This document shows positions 16,404-25,139 of a stretch of 64,000 bases of DNA, piece by piece (position 1 is the stretch's first letter; every line of letters begins with the position of its first letter). The notes beneath the pieces are model-generated. The model was not told the origin of the DNA and searched no databases. It saw only the letters and a program-made list of their open reading frames with translations. The stretch comes from Candidatus Zhuqueibacterota bacterium (GTDB lineage Bacteria; Zhuqueibacterota; Zhuqueibacteria; Residuimicrobiales; Krinioviventaceae), in the NCBI GenBank assembly GCA_016928775.1, contig JAFGKD010000009.1:1-64000 (forward strand), written 5' to 3'. The position numbers were made by a program, and so were the translations under genes.

Positions 16404-17849
16404 GTGATTCAATATAATCAACTTGATAGCCCCCTGTCACCACAAAGCTTTACAAGCATTATCGCCAGAAGAATCAGACTTGTTCTGTTTTCATTTATCG
16501 CGATTTTTGCGACGGTAGCGGTTGTGACGTTTACCCTTCCGCCCGTTTATGAAGCGACGGCCCGTCTCATCGTGAGTTATCAGGATGATTATGAAAAAAT
16601 GGCAAATCCCGGCACTGTCCGGGCGCCGTACGATATCATCGCCACTGAAGTGGCCATTTTGAAAACCCGAGCGATCATCGAGCCCGTGGTCAGCACACTG
16701 GGATTGGCTGTTTCAAACGATATCACAGACGTACAACATGGCCATCAGCAGGCTGTTGCACGGCTCACTAAAAATCTGTCGGTGAAACGCGAAAAAGACA
16801 CGTCCATATTAATTATCAGCTATGCGGATCAAAATCCGGAGCGCGCCGCACAAATCGTCAACGAATCGATCCGGCAATACTTGTTACAGCGACCAGCGCT
16901 GTCCAAAGATGAATCGGCTGTCAGGTTCCTGAATCAACAGATCAAGGAGCTCGAACAGCGTATTGATTCGTTGGAAATTAAAAGCCAGATTTATAAAAGT
17001 GAGACCAGGGTTCTGGCACCGGAAAAACAAACACAGATTCTGTTTTCAACTTTGGCCGAATTTGATCAGGAAATCACGCGCGTTCGAACAGAGCGCATCG
17101 CCAAAGAATCACGATTGCAGGTGATCAAACAACAGCTCAATCAGGGGCAGAGGATATCAATTCCCGTCACCGAAGCGAGCAACAGTTTGAGCAAAATGGA
17201 GTATCTCAACAACTTGAGAAAGACCGAGCTTGATCTGCAGTTGCGGAAAAACGTGTTAGCGCAAAAATACACCAAAAAACATCCGGACATGGCGACCGTG
17301 CTGCAAGACATCGAAAATATCCAAACAAAAATCGATAAAGAAATTCAGGAGATCATTCAACTCGAAGAGACGGATGTCAAAGCAGTGCAGGCGCAGGAGC
17401 GCGAGTTGATACGCACGCGCTCCCAGGTGGCACGATCTATTGCCGATTTGTCAAAAAATGAATATGAACTGGGCAAGCACACGATCGGCATTGATGAGCT
17501 GAAAAACGTGCATGCCACGCTCATCGAACAGCGCGAACACGCCCTGGCAGCGGCGCGAAAAAAGGAACATCTCGTTGGTGCCCGACTCATTGAAGAGGCT
17601 GTGCCACCATTTCAGGCAGCACGTCCAAACAAAAAATTGGTCCTCGCATTCGGCATCATGTTAGCTTCGGTGTTGTCTTTTTCTGCGGCCTTTTTTGTCG
17701 AATATTTTGATCACGCTGTTCACACAGCCGAGGATGCACAAAACTGCCTGGGCCTGCCTGTTCTGGCAATAATTCAGGATGTACATCCGCGCGCCTTGCA
17801 CCAGCTTGAACATAAGCAAAAAGCAATCGCTTTCAAACCTCTTGACTAA
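16404..17849 (+). CDS. Wzz/GumC-like chain-length determinant (polysaccharide co-polymerase)
   Basis: 481 residues, starting at GTG (TTAGGAG 6-12 bp upstream). A first membrane helix (about 28-48) is followed by the Wzz motif region (PPVYEATARLIV). A long periplasmic coiled coil spans about 170-400 (heptads rich in E, K, Q and L). A GNVR-type end VEEAVPPFQAARPNKKLVLAFGIMLASVLSF leads into the second membrane helix and a short cytoplasmic tail. There is no fused kinase domain. It controls polymer length with the polymerase and contacts the Wza-like channel. The matching cytoplasmic kinase-like protein is encoded separately at 19120. Confidence 0.92.
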   Translation: MIQYNQLDSPLSPQSFTSIIARRIRLVLFSFIAIFATVAVVTFTLPPVYEATARLIVSYQDDYEKMANPGTVRAPYDIIATEVAILKTRAIIEPVVSTLGLAVSNDITDVQHGHQQAVARLTKNLSVKREKDTSILIISYADQNPERAAQIVNESIRQYLLQRPALSKDESAVRFLNQQIKELEQRIDSLEIKSQIYKSETRVLAPEKQTQILFSTLAEFDQEITRVRTERIAKESRLQVIKQQLNQGQRISIPVTEASNSLSKMEYLNNLRKTELDLQLRKNVLAQKYTKKHPDMATVLQDIENIQTKIDKEIQEIIQLEETDVKAVQAQERELIRTRSQVARSIADLSKNEYELGKHTIGIDELKNVHATLIEQREHALAAARKKEHLVGARLIEEAVPPFQAARPNKKLVLAFGIMLASVLSFSAAFFVEYFDHAVHTAEDAQNCLGLPVLAIIQDVHPRALHQLEHKQKAIAFKPLD

Positions 17850-17867
17850 ACTGTGAGGAGAACCAAC

Positions 17868-18098
17868 ATGAAGAATGTACTCAAGATCAAACGATGGGAA
17901 CATGGCATTAAACAATATGAATTGGCCATCCTGTTAGGGTGCAGTTCGACCTATTTGTCCATGGTTGAAAATAGTCGCATTGAACCATCGGAAACTTTTA
18001 AAGAAAAAGTAGCGGAAATTTTCCATCTTGACATTGAGCAAATTTTTGAGCCGGAAAATAAAAACAATAATATAAAAATGCCGGCATGTCTCTGCTAA
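17868..18098 (+). CDS. small XRE-family DNA-binding protein
   Basis: 76 residues from the ATG at 17868 (GAGGAG 8 bp upstream). Almost the whole protein is one Cro/CI-type helix-turn-helix (IKQYELAILLGCSSTYLSMVENSRIEPSETFKEKVAEIFHL). No sensory domain is present. It sits between the chain-length gene and the ExeA-like ATPase, so it probably regulates the polysaccharide locus itself. The target sites cannot be told from the sequence. Confidence 0.85.
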   Translation: MKNVLKIKRWEHGIKQYELAILLGCSSTYLSMVENSRIEPSETFKEKVAEIFHLDIEQIFEPENKNNNIKMPACLC

Positions 18099-18121
18099 TT
18101 TTCTTGCGACAAGGAAAAGTG

Positions 18122-19108
18122 ATGTATCTCAAGTATTACAAAATAAAGCATGAACCCTTTGCAACGACGGCAGATCCGAACTATTTATTTGTCGGCGAGA
18201 CACACAAAAGAGCATTGGAGCGCCTTCTGGCGACAGTAACAAAGCAACGGGGAATTACGACGATCATTGGCGAACCCGGGCTCGGGAAAAGCACATTATT
18301 GCGCACGCTGTTGACCCGACTTGAGCAATCAGTTAATTTCGCCTGGATTTTTAACACAACGATGCAACCAAACGAATTACTCAAGTACATCTGTCGCGAT
18401 TTTGGCTTTGCACCCAAAAGTGATAACAAGAGTGATCTGCTGATCGAGCTTTATACTTTTTTCATCCGAGAGTATGAAAAAAATTGTTTGCCGCTCATCA
18501 TCATCGACGAAGCGCAAAACCTGACATTGGCAGCACTGGAAGAAATCCGCCAGTTATCCAATCTGGAAACTGTCAATAAAAAACTGGTACAGATTATTCT
18601 CTGCGGTCAGCCGCAACTGGACGCCAAGCTGGATATGCCACAAATGGTTCAATTGAAACAGCGAATCAATTGTAAAGCAATTTTATCGAGGCTCACTTGT
18701 GAAGAAACCGTCGCCTACATTCAGCATCGTCTGGCAGTAGCCGGCGCCGAGAATACATCCCTGTTCTCTCATATGGCTTTGAGAAAAATTTACGAATTAT
18801 CCGGCGGTATCCCGCGCCTGATCAACCAACTTTGTGATGATGCCCTGCATGCCGGAGCACATCAAAAAATGGCGCAGGTTGATACTTCGATCATTCGGGA
18901 ATTGGTGGAAAATGGCGATGTGATACAAGCACCAGCCGCTGAAAGCAAAACATTCCAACCCGCGTGCCAACTGCAAAAAAATCAGGTTCGGCGGAAAAAA
19001 ACTGTTCAAAAGCCCGGAACGGCGGTGAATTTGAACAGACCTCGTATCATTGAAAAGTATGATTTTTTTGAAGCGATTGATCTCTCAGAGTTACTATCAC
19101 TTGTCTAA
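18122..19108 (+). CDS. ExeA-like AAA ATPase of polysaccharide locus
   Basis: 328 residues from the ATG at 18122 (AAGGAA upstream); the open frame begins 12 codons earlier inside the XRE gene. The N-terminus YYKIKHEPFATTADPNYLF is the standard start of the ExeA/GspA and 'PEP-CTERM locus secretion ATPase' family. Walker A is GEPGLGKST (50-58), Walker B LIIIDEAQNL, and the C-terminal lid ends near SGGIPRLINQLCDDAL. After about 270 a poorly conserved basic tail follows. In Proteobacteria, relatives of this ATPase lie in exopolysaccharide loci linked with exosortase. No exosortase gene is seen here, and the partner may instead be the type IX sortase module downstream. Confidence 0.88.
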   Translation: MYLKYYKIKHEPFATTADPNYLFVGETHKRALERLLATVTKQRGITTIIGEPGLGKSTLLRTLLTRLEQSVNFAWIFNTTMQPNELLKYICRDFGFAPKSDNKSDLLIELYTFFIREYEKNCLPLIIIDEAQNLTLAALEEIRQLSNLETVNKKLVQIILCGQPQLDAKLDMPQMVQLKQRINCKAILSRLTCEETVAYIQHRLAVAGAENTSLFSHMALRKIYELSGGIPRLINQLCDDALHAGAHQKMAQVDTSIIRELVENGDVIQAPAAESKTFQPACQLQKNQVRRKKTVQKPGTAVNLNRPRIIEKYDFFEAIDLSELLSLV

Positions 19109-19119
19109 CGGAGTAAACC

Positions 19120-20049
19120 ATGAGTTTTGTACATGATATGCTAACTGCCGCTGAAAAACATGAACATGGGGATTATAGGCCAAAATCAGTGCACCCAAAG
19201 CCCGGGCTATTTGTCCTCGATATGCCAAATGAAATCGTGAGCGATTTTTACGATCTCAAGGAACACGTTCGAATAGCGAATAAACAGGGATTTTTAAACA
19301 CCTTGGCAATTGCTGACACTTCACCCGGGGAGGGATCGTCGACAATCGCTACATTTCTCGCTTTTTTAATGAGTAGCGGCGTGCTGACACATTGGCAGCA
19401 GCAACAAGGTAAACAGCCGCAAAACGAAACAGCGCAAAAGCTATACGAGATTCCCGAATCTGATCGCATTGTGCAATCCGGTGTTGCTCATAACATGCAT
19501 CGTGTTTCAACCAGAGATGTTTTCCAGGACTGGGAAAAATCGATAGATTCGCGTTTTGCTTTTGCGAAAAACAGTAACAACATTCTGCTTGTTGATGCCA
19601 ATTTACATCATCCCGCCATTCATCGCTATTTTGCTTTGGAAGCAAAAGGGGGATTAGCTGAAGTCATCGAGTCCGGCCAGGCATGGCAACAACTGACTCG
19701 CCCCGTGCGTGACAGTCACTTGCACATCCTGACTGCCGGTCAAACCCGATTGAATCCGATTGAATTGTTGGGCAGCGAGCGGTTCCGTGGTCTGGTGCGC
19801 GAGTGGAAACAGTTGTTTCGTTACGTCATTTTCGATTCACCAGCCGTACTGAATTTTGCCGATTCCATCAGCCTGGCCTCCACTGTTGATGGTGTAGTGC
19901 TTGTCGTCAAAGCGGGGCAAACTCGCTGGGATAACGCCCAAAAAGCCAAACGTAAATTAATCGCTGCACAGGCAAACCTGCTTGGTGTGACACTGAACCG
20001 TCGCAAAATGACTATCCCGGATGGATTGTACAAAAGATTGATCAAATAA
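19120..20049 (+). CDS. degenerate BY-kinase-like (CpsD/CapB) ATPase
   Basis: 309 residues. The fold pattern of bacterial tyrosine kinases is present: Walker A region TSPGEGSSTIATFLA, Walker A' ILLVDANLHHPAIHRYF, then GLAEVIESG, LHILTAGQTRLNPIELLGS, Walker B YVIFDSPAV and VDGVVLVVKAGQT. The Walker A lysine of the GEGKS motif is replaced by Ser73, and the usual C-terminal tyrosine cluster is missing (a single Tyr remains near the end). ATP hydrolysis and autophosphorylation are thus doubtful. It may serve as a structural partner of the Wzz-like protein. An insertion at about 85-150 separates Walker A from A'. The spacing of 11 bp after the ATPase gene suggests one transcript. Confidence 0.8.
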   Translation: MSFVHDMLTAAEKHEHGDYRPKSVHPKPGLFVLDMPNEIVSDFYDLKEHVRIANKQGFLNTLAIADTSPGEGSSTIATFLAFLMSSGVLTHWQQQQGKQPQNETAQKLYEIPESDRIVQSGVAHNMHRVSTRDVFQDWEKSIDSRFAFAKNSNNILLVDANLHHPAIHRYFALEAKGGLAEVIESGQAWQQLTRPVRDSHLHILTAGQTRLNPIELLGSERFRGLVREWKQLFRYVIFDSPAVLNFADSISLASTVDGVVLVVKAGQTRWDNAQKAKRKLIAAQANLLGVTLNRRKMTIPDGLYKRLIK

Positions 20050-20069
20050 AACAGGCACACGCTATTGCT

Positions 20070-21557
20070 ATGCAAAAAACGAGACAACATCAATTCATGA
20101 AAATCCATGCTACCGCCTTCGTCGTACCTGCCGTTCTGGCCACTGCAATTATCGCAGCCGCAGCGCTTCTGTACCTGCCATTCAAGCTTGTCATTTCCTT
20201 GTTTGTCGGTCTGATGGGTATCGCGCTTTTTATGATGACACGTCATCGCCGCCGCCTTTTGCTCGGTTTGCTTGTTTTTGTTTTCCCGTTAAATGTTGAT
20301 ATATATTTTATCCAACAGCCCAGTCCCGGCGGCGCTGATGGATTAGCTGTTGGGCTTGTCGATATTTTCCTGTTCCTGCTGGCCATGATCACCCTTTTAC
20401 GCGGTATAAACAGCAATCGAGCGCGAACGCTGCAATTCTTCCCAGCACTGCTGTTACCGTCTATCGCCATTCTCTTCTTTTATCTGTTATCCATGCTAAA
20501 TGCTCAAGATTTGCTATGGAGTCTTTTCGATACGATAAATCTCGTCAAAGCCATTCTTTTTTATCTGATAATAGCCAACAATATCCAAACTGAAAAGGAT
20601 GTGCAGGTTATGCTTTTCGCGCTCTTTTTCGGGATGATCGTTCAAGCAGGCATCGCGACCGCTATCAATATTCATCCGCCTGTGACCGAGATATTTTTAC
20701 GCGCCAAAATCGGTGTTGCGGCTGAGGCAAAAGCCGGCGCAGCAATGGGGGCGTTTGTTCGTTCCGGCGGATCGTTAGGCAATGCCAACCATCTCGGACG
20801 ATATTTTGGTCTGCTGTTGCCTCTCGCTTATATGATCATATTGGTGCGGCAAAATCGAACACTCAACCTGATGGCTATCCTCGCGGCACTTTGTGGCACT
20901 TTTGCCATGATCAGCACGCTGTCACGCAGCGCCTGGCTGGGTTTGGTCTTTTCGCTGATGATCATGTCACCCCTGTTGTTTCGGTATCGGGTGATGAGTT
21001 TCCGTACACTGGCGGTACTCGGGCTGTCAACGATGCTCGGGGCGTTTTTGCTCAGTCTTTTTGCCAATGTGATCTGGATGCGATTGACCCACGACGATCA
21101 CGGCTCTTTGATGTCGCGCTTCACCACGGCTCAAGTCGCCTGGGCAATCATCCAGGATCACCCCTTTTTCGGCTGCGGCATCAATAACTATGGCGCCATG
21201 TTAGCTGATTACTGGATCGGGGAGGATACATTTACCAATAAAGCTGCGGTCCATAACAACTATTTGCTCTATATGGCCGAGATCGGTCTTGTTGGCTTTA
21301 CAGCGGTATTCTGGTGGCTTGCCGCATTCGGCTCGCGCATTTTCAAGGCCATTAAAAGTGTCAATCCTTTCTTCGTGGCGATTGCTATCGGTATTTTCGG
21401 CGGGTATGCCGGCATGTTGTTAGAATCGCTTTCCGATAAAAGTTACAAAGAAAATTTTTCGTTACTCTTGCTGATCTGGGCTTTCATGGCGCTCATCGAG
21501 ACGATCATTCGACTGAATGGAGAACAAAAATATGACCATCGCGCAATCACTGCTTAA
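20070..21557 (+). CDS. O-antigen ligase/polymerase (Wzy/WaaL family)
   Basis: 495 residues, a dozen hydrophobic helices. The family signature lies in the large loop region between the later helices: IIQDHPFFGCGINNYG, followed by AAVHNNYLLYMAEIGLVGFTAVFWWL, which gives the conserved H-N-x-x-L of Wzy_C proteins. Start at 20070; an ATG at 20097 is also possible, and neither has a strong ribosome binding site. The enzyme joins lipid-linked repeat units into polymer, or ligates polymer to lipid, in the periplasm. The gene overlaps the next one by 26 bp. Confidence 0.88.
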   Translation: MQKTRQHQFMKIHATAFVVPAVLATAIIAAAALLYLPFKLVISLFVGLMGIALFMMTRHRRRLLLGLLVFVFPLNVDIYFIQQPSPGGADGLAVGLVDIFLFLLAMITLLRGINSNRARTLQFFPALLLPSIAILFFYLLSMLNAQDLLWSLFDTINLVKAILFYLIIANNIQTEKDVQVMLFALFFGMIVQAGIATAINIHPPVTEIFLRAKIGVAAEAKAGAAMGAFVRSGGSLGNANHLGRYFGLLLPLAYMIILVRQNRTLNLMAILAALCGTFAMISTLSRSAWLGLVFSLMIMSPLLFRYRVMSFRTLAVLGLSTMLGAFLLSLFANVIWMRLTHDDHGSLMSRFTTAQVAWAIIQDHPFFGCGINNYGAMLADYWIGEDTFTNKAAVHNNYLLYMAEIGLVGFTAVFWWLAAFGSRIFKAIKSVNPFFVAIAIGIFGGYAGMLLESLSDKSYKENFSLLLLIWAFMALIETIIRLNGEQKYDHRAITA

Positions 21558-22860
21558 AAATACACTCGCGCGCACAACTGCCGAAATTATCAATCGACTG
21601 GGATCAGCTTTGTTCTGGATTTTTGTCGCACGTACTCTCGGCCTCACAGCGCTGGGCGTATTGGCGTTTGGTCTGTCTTTATTCTCATTCTTTCATACTG
21701 TATCGACACTTGGTCTGGGAGCCGTCGTCATTCGAGATGTGGCGCGAGAGCACAGCAAGGCAGGCATCTATTTCGGGCAAACGGTACGTTTCGGATGCGT
21801 TCTGGCCGTATCAGCAACGCTTATCATGCTCGGATTTTCAAGGCTAACGTACACCGGTCCGGAAGCAAAAATGGCGGCGAGCATCCTGGCCGCGGCACTT
21901 GTGCCGGCTTCGCTTTTCTACTGGAGCAAATCTCTGCTTTGCGCCGGGGAACGAATGCCGCTCATCGCTGTTGCACGTTTGGGCGAAAATATCTTCAAGG
22001 TGGCGGTCGGCATCGCGGTGTTGGTGTGGTGGAATGGAGACGTTACAGGCATGGCGACCGTCATCTTTTTCAGCAAGGTCATCTCAGCCTTGATCGCCTA
22101 TTATTTTGCGTCTCGCTTTGCCAAACCGGTGTGGAAGATGAATGTGACTTTGCTAAAATATCTGCGTCAAATGACACCGTCTTTTGCATTGATCGCGATG
22201 ATGAACAGTTTGTTCTGGACAGCACCAGTGATCATCCTCACCCACACAGCCGGTGAACAACAAGTTGGACTCTTTGGAGCTGCTTACAAGCTTGTTGATA
22301 TCATCCTGTCCTTTATATTAGCCTATGGACAAGCGCTGTTTCCGGTCGCATCACGCTCCCTGGGCCAAAGCACAGAACAGTTTCGTATAATAATAAATCA
22401 ATCGATAAAATATGCTGTGAGACTCAGTCTGCCTGTCGCCATTGCAGTATGTGGCCTTGCGCCGCACATCATTCATATCTTGTACGGCGAAACCATGCTC
22501 CAGGCCAGTCCGGTGCTGAGGATTTTAGCGGGCATGATTGTGCCATTTTCAATGGTACCTGTGCTCGCCTATTCGTTAGTGAGCCAGCATCAGCAAAAGT
22601 ACGATGTCCTGGCAAATTCGCTGGCGGCAATGGCAGTCATCGCTCTGAGCCTTGTTCTCACCCCACTTTATGGCGCATCGGGCGCCGCTTGCTCCGTTCT
22701 GGCAGCAACCTCGATTTTTTGGGCGATTGAATGGGTGAGTGTGCGGTCGAAAATATATGGCGTTGCCAAATGGAATAACAAGCCGCATGCAAAACCTGGA
22801 AACGGTCACAGCATCACGATAAAATGGTTCTTAAAAATCAAACAGGCAAAATCGGCGTGA
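21532..22860 (+). CDS. polysaccharide flippase (Wzx/MATE-like)
   Basis: 442 residues from the ATG at 21532, with GGAG 10 bp upstream inside the previous gene; an ATG at 21517 is possible. Twelve or more membrane helices with the N-terminal pattern SLLKNTLARTTAEIINRLGSALFWIFVARTLG, as in PST-type O-antigen flippases (Polysacc_synt family). It moves undecaprenyl-linked repeat units from the cytoplasmic to the periplasmic face. It overlaps the polymerase gene, implying translational coupling of flipping and polymerising. Confidence 0.9.
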   Translation: MTIAQSLLKNTLARTTAEIINRLGSALFWIFVARTLGLTALGVLAFGLSLFSFFHTVSTLGLGAVVIRDVAREHSKAGIYFGQTVRFGCVLAVSATLIMLGFSRLTYTGPEAKMAASILAAALVPASLFYWSKSLLCAGERMPLIAVARLGENIFKVAVGIAVLVWWNGDVTGMATVIFFSKVISALIAYYFASRFAKPVWKMNVTLLKYLRQMTPSFALIAMMNSLFWTAPVIILTHTAGEQQVGLFGAAYKLVDIILSFILAYGQALFPVASRSLGQSTEQFRIIINQSIKYAVRLSLPVAIAVCGLAPHIIHILYGETMLQASPVLRILAGMIVPFSMVPVLAYSLVSQHQQKYDVLANSLAAMAVIALSLVLTPLYGASGAACSVLAATSIFWAIEWVSVRSKIYGVAKWNNKPHAKPGNGHSITIKWFLKIKQAKSA

Positions 22861-22868
22861 GTGTTTAT

Positions 22869-23834
22869 ATGAAAAAAGACCAGTATGAATTTTCCATTAT
22901 CATTCCATGTCGCAACCGGTGCGATACGCTGCGCCAGGTGCTTGTCGCGCTGGAGTGCCAGACTTTTCCACAGCGTGCTTTTCAAGTTATTGTCATTGAT
23001 GATCAATCGACTGACGGCACCGATGTCTTTCTGGCCAACTTTCAGAAACAGACGTGTTTGAATCTCACAGCTCTCGCAGGGAAAGGCACGACTGCCGGTG
23101 CGGCAAGAAATACAGGATTGGAAAAAGCCTGTGGAGAACAGATTCTTTTTTTGGATGCCGATACTATACCACACAAAAATCTGCTCATTCAACATCAAAG
23201 CTGGCAACACCATTTTGGCGACAAAACCTGCATTGTCGGACGCGTTTGCATGTCTGAATCGCTGAAAAAAGCAGAGCAGAGCCGGGTGAACGAGGCAGCC
23301 ACAAAATATGACAAGCAGTGCACGGCTGAATTGCCCTGGCCGGAATACCGAACAGCCAATACCTCGATCGCGCGGGAAATCTGTCTCAGGGCGGGCGGCT
23401 TTGATTCGCGTTTACCAGCCGCAGAGGACACGGAATTTGCCTCCCGCCTGGTTAAACTTGGTGTCCGCTTCTTTTTTGTCAGGGATATTGAGGTTGTCCA
23501 TCATCATCCGATGGACGAGAAAGGTTATTTCCACAAAGGTATCTTGTATGGCCGGGCGATAGCGCTGTGGTACCGCAAGGCACCGGAGCACCGCGCTGTG
23601 CTGGTGCACCGCTATGGTGTGTATGCTCCGGAGCTCAAAAAATATCGCAAGGTGAAGCATATCTTTCGGCGATTTTTTATCAATTCACTTTCAGTGCCCA
23701 TTTTAGTATCAACGGCGCGATTCATTCGCTCTACCTGGTTCGAAATGTCCAATCATGTATACAAGTGTGTGTATCGTTATTATGTGCGTCAGGCATTCCG
23801 ATCCAGTTTGTCTGATATAACGACAGGAGGGTAA
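22869..23834 (+). CDS. glycosyltransferase family 2
   Basis: 321 residues from the ATG at 22869; the frame is open from 22824, so the exact start is uncertain. GT-A fold motifs: FSIIIPCRNRCDTLRQVL at the N-terminus, VIDDQSTDGT, LDADTIPH as the DXD-type metal site and the acceptor region RAGGFDSRLPAAEDTEFASRLVKLG with the catalytic ED. The C-terminal 90 residues are basic and partly hydrophobic and may touch the membrane. It adds one sugar to the lipid-linked repeat unit; donor unknown. It ends 4 bp before the next gene. Confidence 0.9.
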   Translation: MKKDQYEFSIIIPCRNRCDTLRQVLVALECQTFPQRAFQVIVIDDQSTDGTDVFLANFQKQTCLNLTALAGKGTTAGAARNTGLEKACGEQILFLDADTIPHKNLLIQHQSWQHHFGDKTCIVGRVCMSESLKKAEQSRVNEAATKYDKQCTAELPWPEYRTANTSIAREICLRAGGFDSRLPAAEDTEFASRLVKLGVRFFFVRDIEVVHHHPMDEKGYFHKGILYGRAIALWYRKAPEHRAVLVHRYGVYAPELKKYRKVKHIFRRFFINSLSVPILVSTARFIRSTWFEMSNHVYKCVYRYYVRQAFRSSLSDITTGG

Positions 23835-23838
23835 TCAA

Positions 23839-25080
23839 ATGCGAATTCTCATGACCCATTGGGTCTATCTTCCCGAGTATTCCGGCGCGGCGTTGCAAGG
23901 CCATCGTCTGGCGCAGGAACTCTGCAGGTCAGGCGTTCACGTCCAGGTCTTGACCGGCACGCATGATCCAAAGCTTGCGGCTCACGATGAAATCGACGGC
24001 ATTGGCATTGTGCGCAAAGCTCGCGAGGTCTATTCAACACTCGGCCGCATTCGCTATTGGTGTGAGCTGGATCAGTTTATTCACACCCATCGCTCGCGAA
24101 TTGATCTAATTCACACGCATGGCTTTCATCCGCGTATCAACATCGCAGCCCGACGTGCGCATGTGCCGGTTATTACCAAAATCACCAATCTTTCTGTTGA
24201 CGATCCAGTTGCAGTGCTCCACCGCACGGGTGGCGCTGCCAAATTTAAAATATTCAATTTTGCTGACGCCATTATCGCAACATCACAAGTTTTGGAGAAT
24301 TCATGCAAAACTTCAGGCGTGCCGCGCGAAAAAATAATTCGTCTACCCAATGGTGTCGATCATGAGCGATTCAAACCCCTCGACGCTGCAGCACGAGAAA
24401 AAAAACGCGCAGCCATGCATGTTGCACGAGAGAAAATCGTCCTGCTCACCGTTGGTACGGTCAATTATAACAAAGGTCTGGATGCTTTGTTACGTGCGAT
24501 TTTCCAACTGGACCATGCAATGAAAAAAAGAATACGTTTGTGGGTTGTTGGGCCAATGACAAATCGCGATTGTTATGGCACTGTTGAGGCTGGATACGAG
24601 CACTATGTCGCACAAGTGAAATCCATGATTAGCGAGTATTTTCTGCAAGACATTGTTCAGTTCAAGGGCCAGCAAGAGAATGTCATGGATTATTATCAAG
24701 CCGCCGATATATATATTCATCCCAGCCGCAAAGAGGGGCAGCCCAACGCCATGCTCGAAGCGATGGCATGTGGTCTGCCAGTTATCGCCAACTTGCTGCC
24801 CGGCATAACGGATGAAATTTTGCAAACCGGTCGATACGGCTATCTCGCCAATGTAGAAAATCCGCGACAATTTGCCGCCGCTATCCGGGTATTGGTCAAC
24901 AATCGATTCCTGCGTGTGCGCGTCGGAGAACAAGCGAGAGAACATATCATGGCAAATTATTCGATCAAAAATGTCGCCCAGCAATACCTTTCTTTATATT
25001 CGAGCATCATCCACAAGGGTGTTTTTGACAGCTTGAAATTATATCGAGAAATCGCCAAACAAAATTGGCAAAATGAGTAA
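23839..25080 (+). CDS. glycosyltransferase family 4
   Basis: 413 residues; the ribosome binding site GGAGGG overlaps the stop of the previous gene. GT-B fold: N-terminal MTHWVYLPEYSGAALQGHRLAQELCRSGVHVQVLTG, linker with LPNGVDHERF, and the C-terminal donor-binding site IHPSRKEGQPNAMLEAMACGLPVIA with the EX7E glutamates of retaining GT4 enzymes. It transfers a sugar from a nucleotide donor in repeat-unit assembly. Donor and acceptor are not deducible. Confidence 0.92.
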   Translation: MRILMTHWVYLPEYSGAALQGHRLAQELCRSGVHVQVLTGTHDPKLAAHDEIDGIGIVRKAREVYSTLGRIRYWCELDQFIHTHRSRIDLIHTHGFHPRINIAARRAHVPVITKITNLSVDDPVAVLHRTGGAAKFKIFNFADAIIATSQVLENSCKTSGVPREKIIRLPNGVDHERFKPLDAAAREKKRAAMHVAREKIVLLTVGTVNYNKGLDALLRAIFQLDHAMKKRIRLWVVGPMTNRDCYGTVEAGYEHYVAQVKSMISEYFLQDIVQFKGQQENVMDYYQAADIYIHPSRKEGQPNAMLEAMACGLPVIANLLPGITDEILQTGRYGYLANVENPRQFAAAIRVLVNNRFLRVRVGEQAREHIMANYSIKNVAQQYLSLYSSIIHKGVFDSLKLYREIAKQNWQNE

Positions 25081-25139
25081 AAAACGGGCAGAGTGTAAAA
25101 GCAGATAGAACAGCACGATCAAGGATAAGGTCATTTCTT

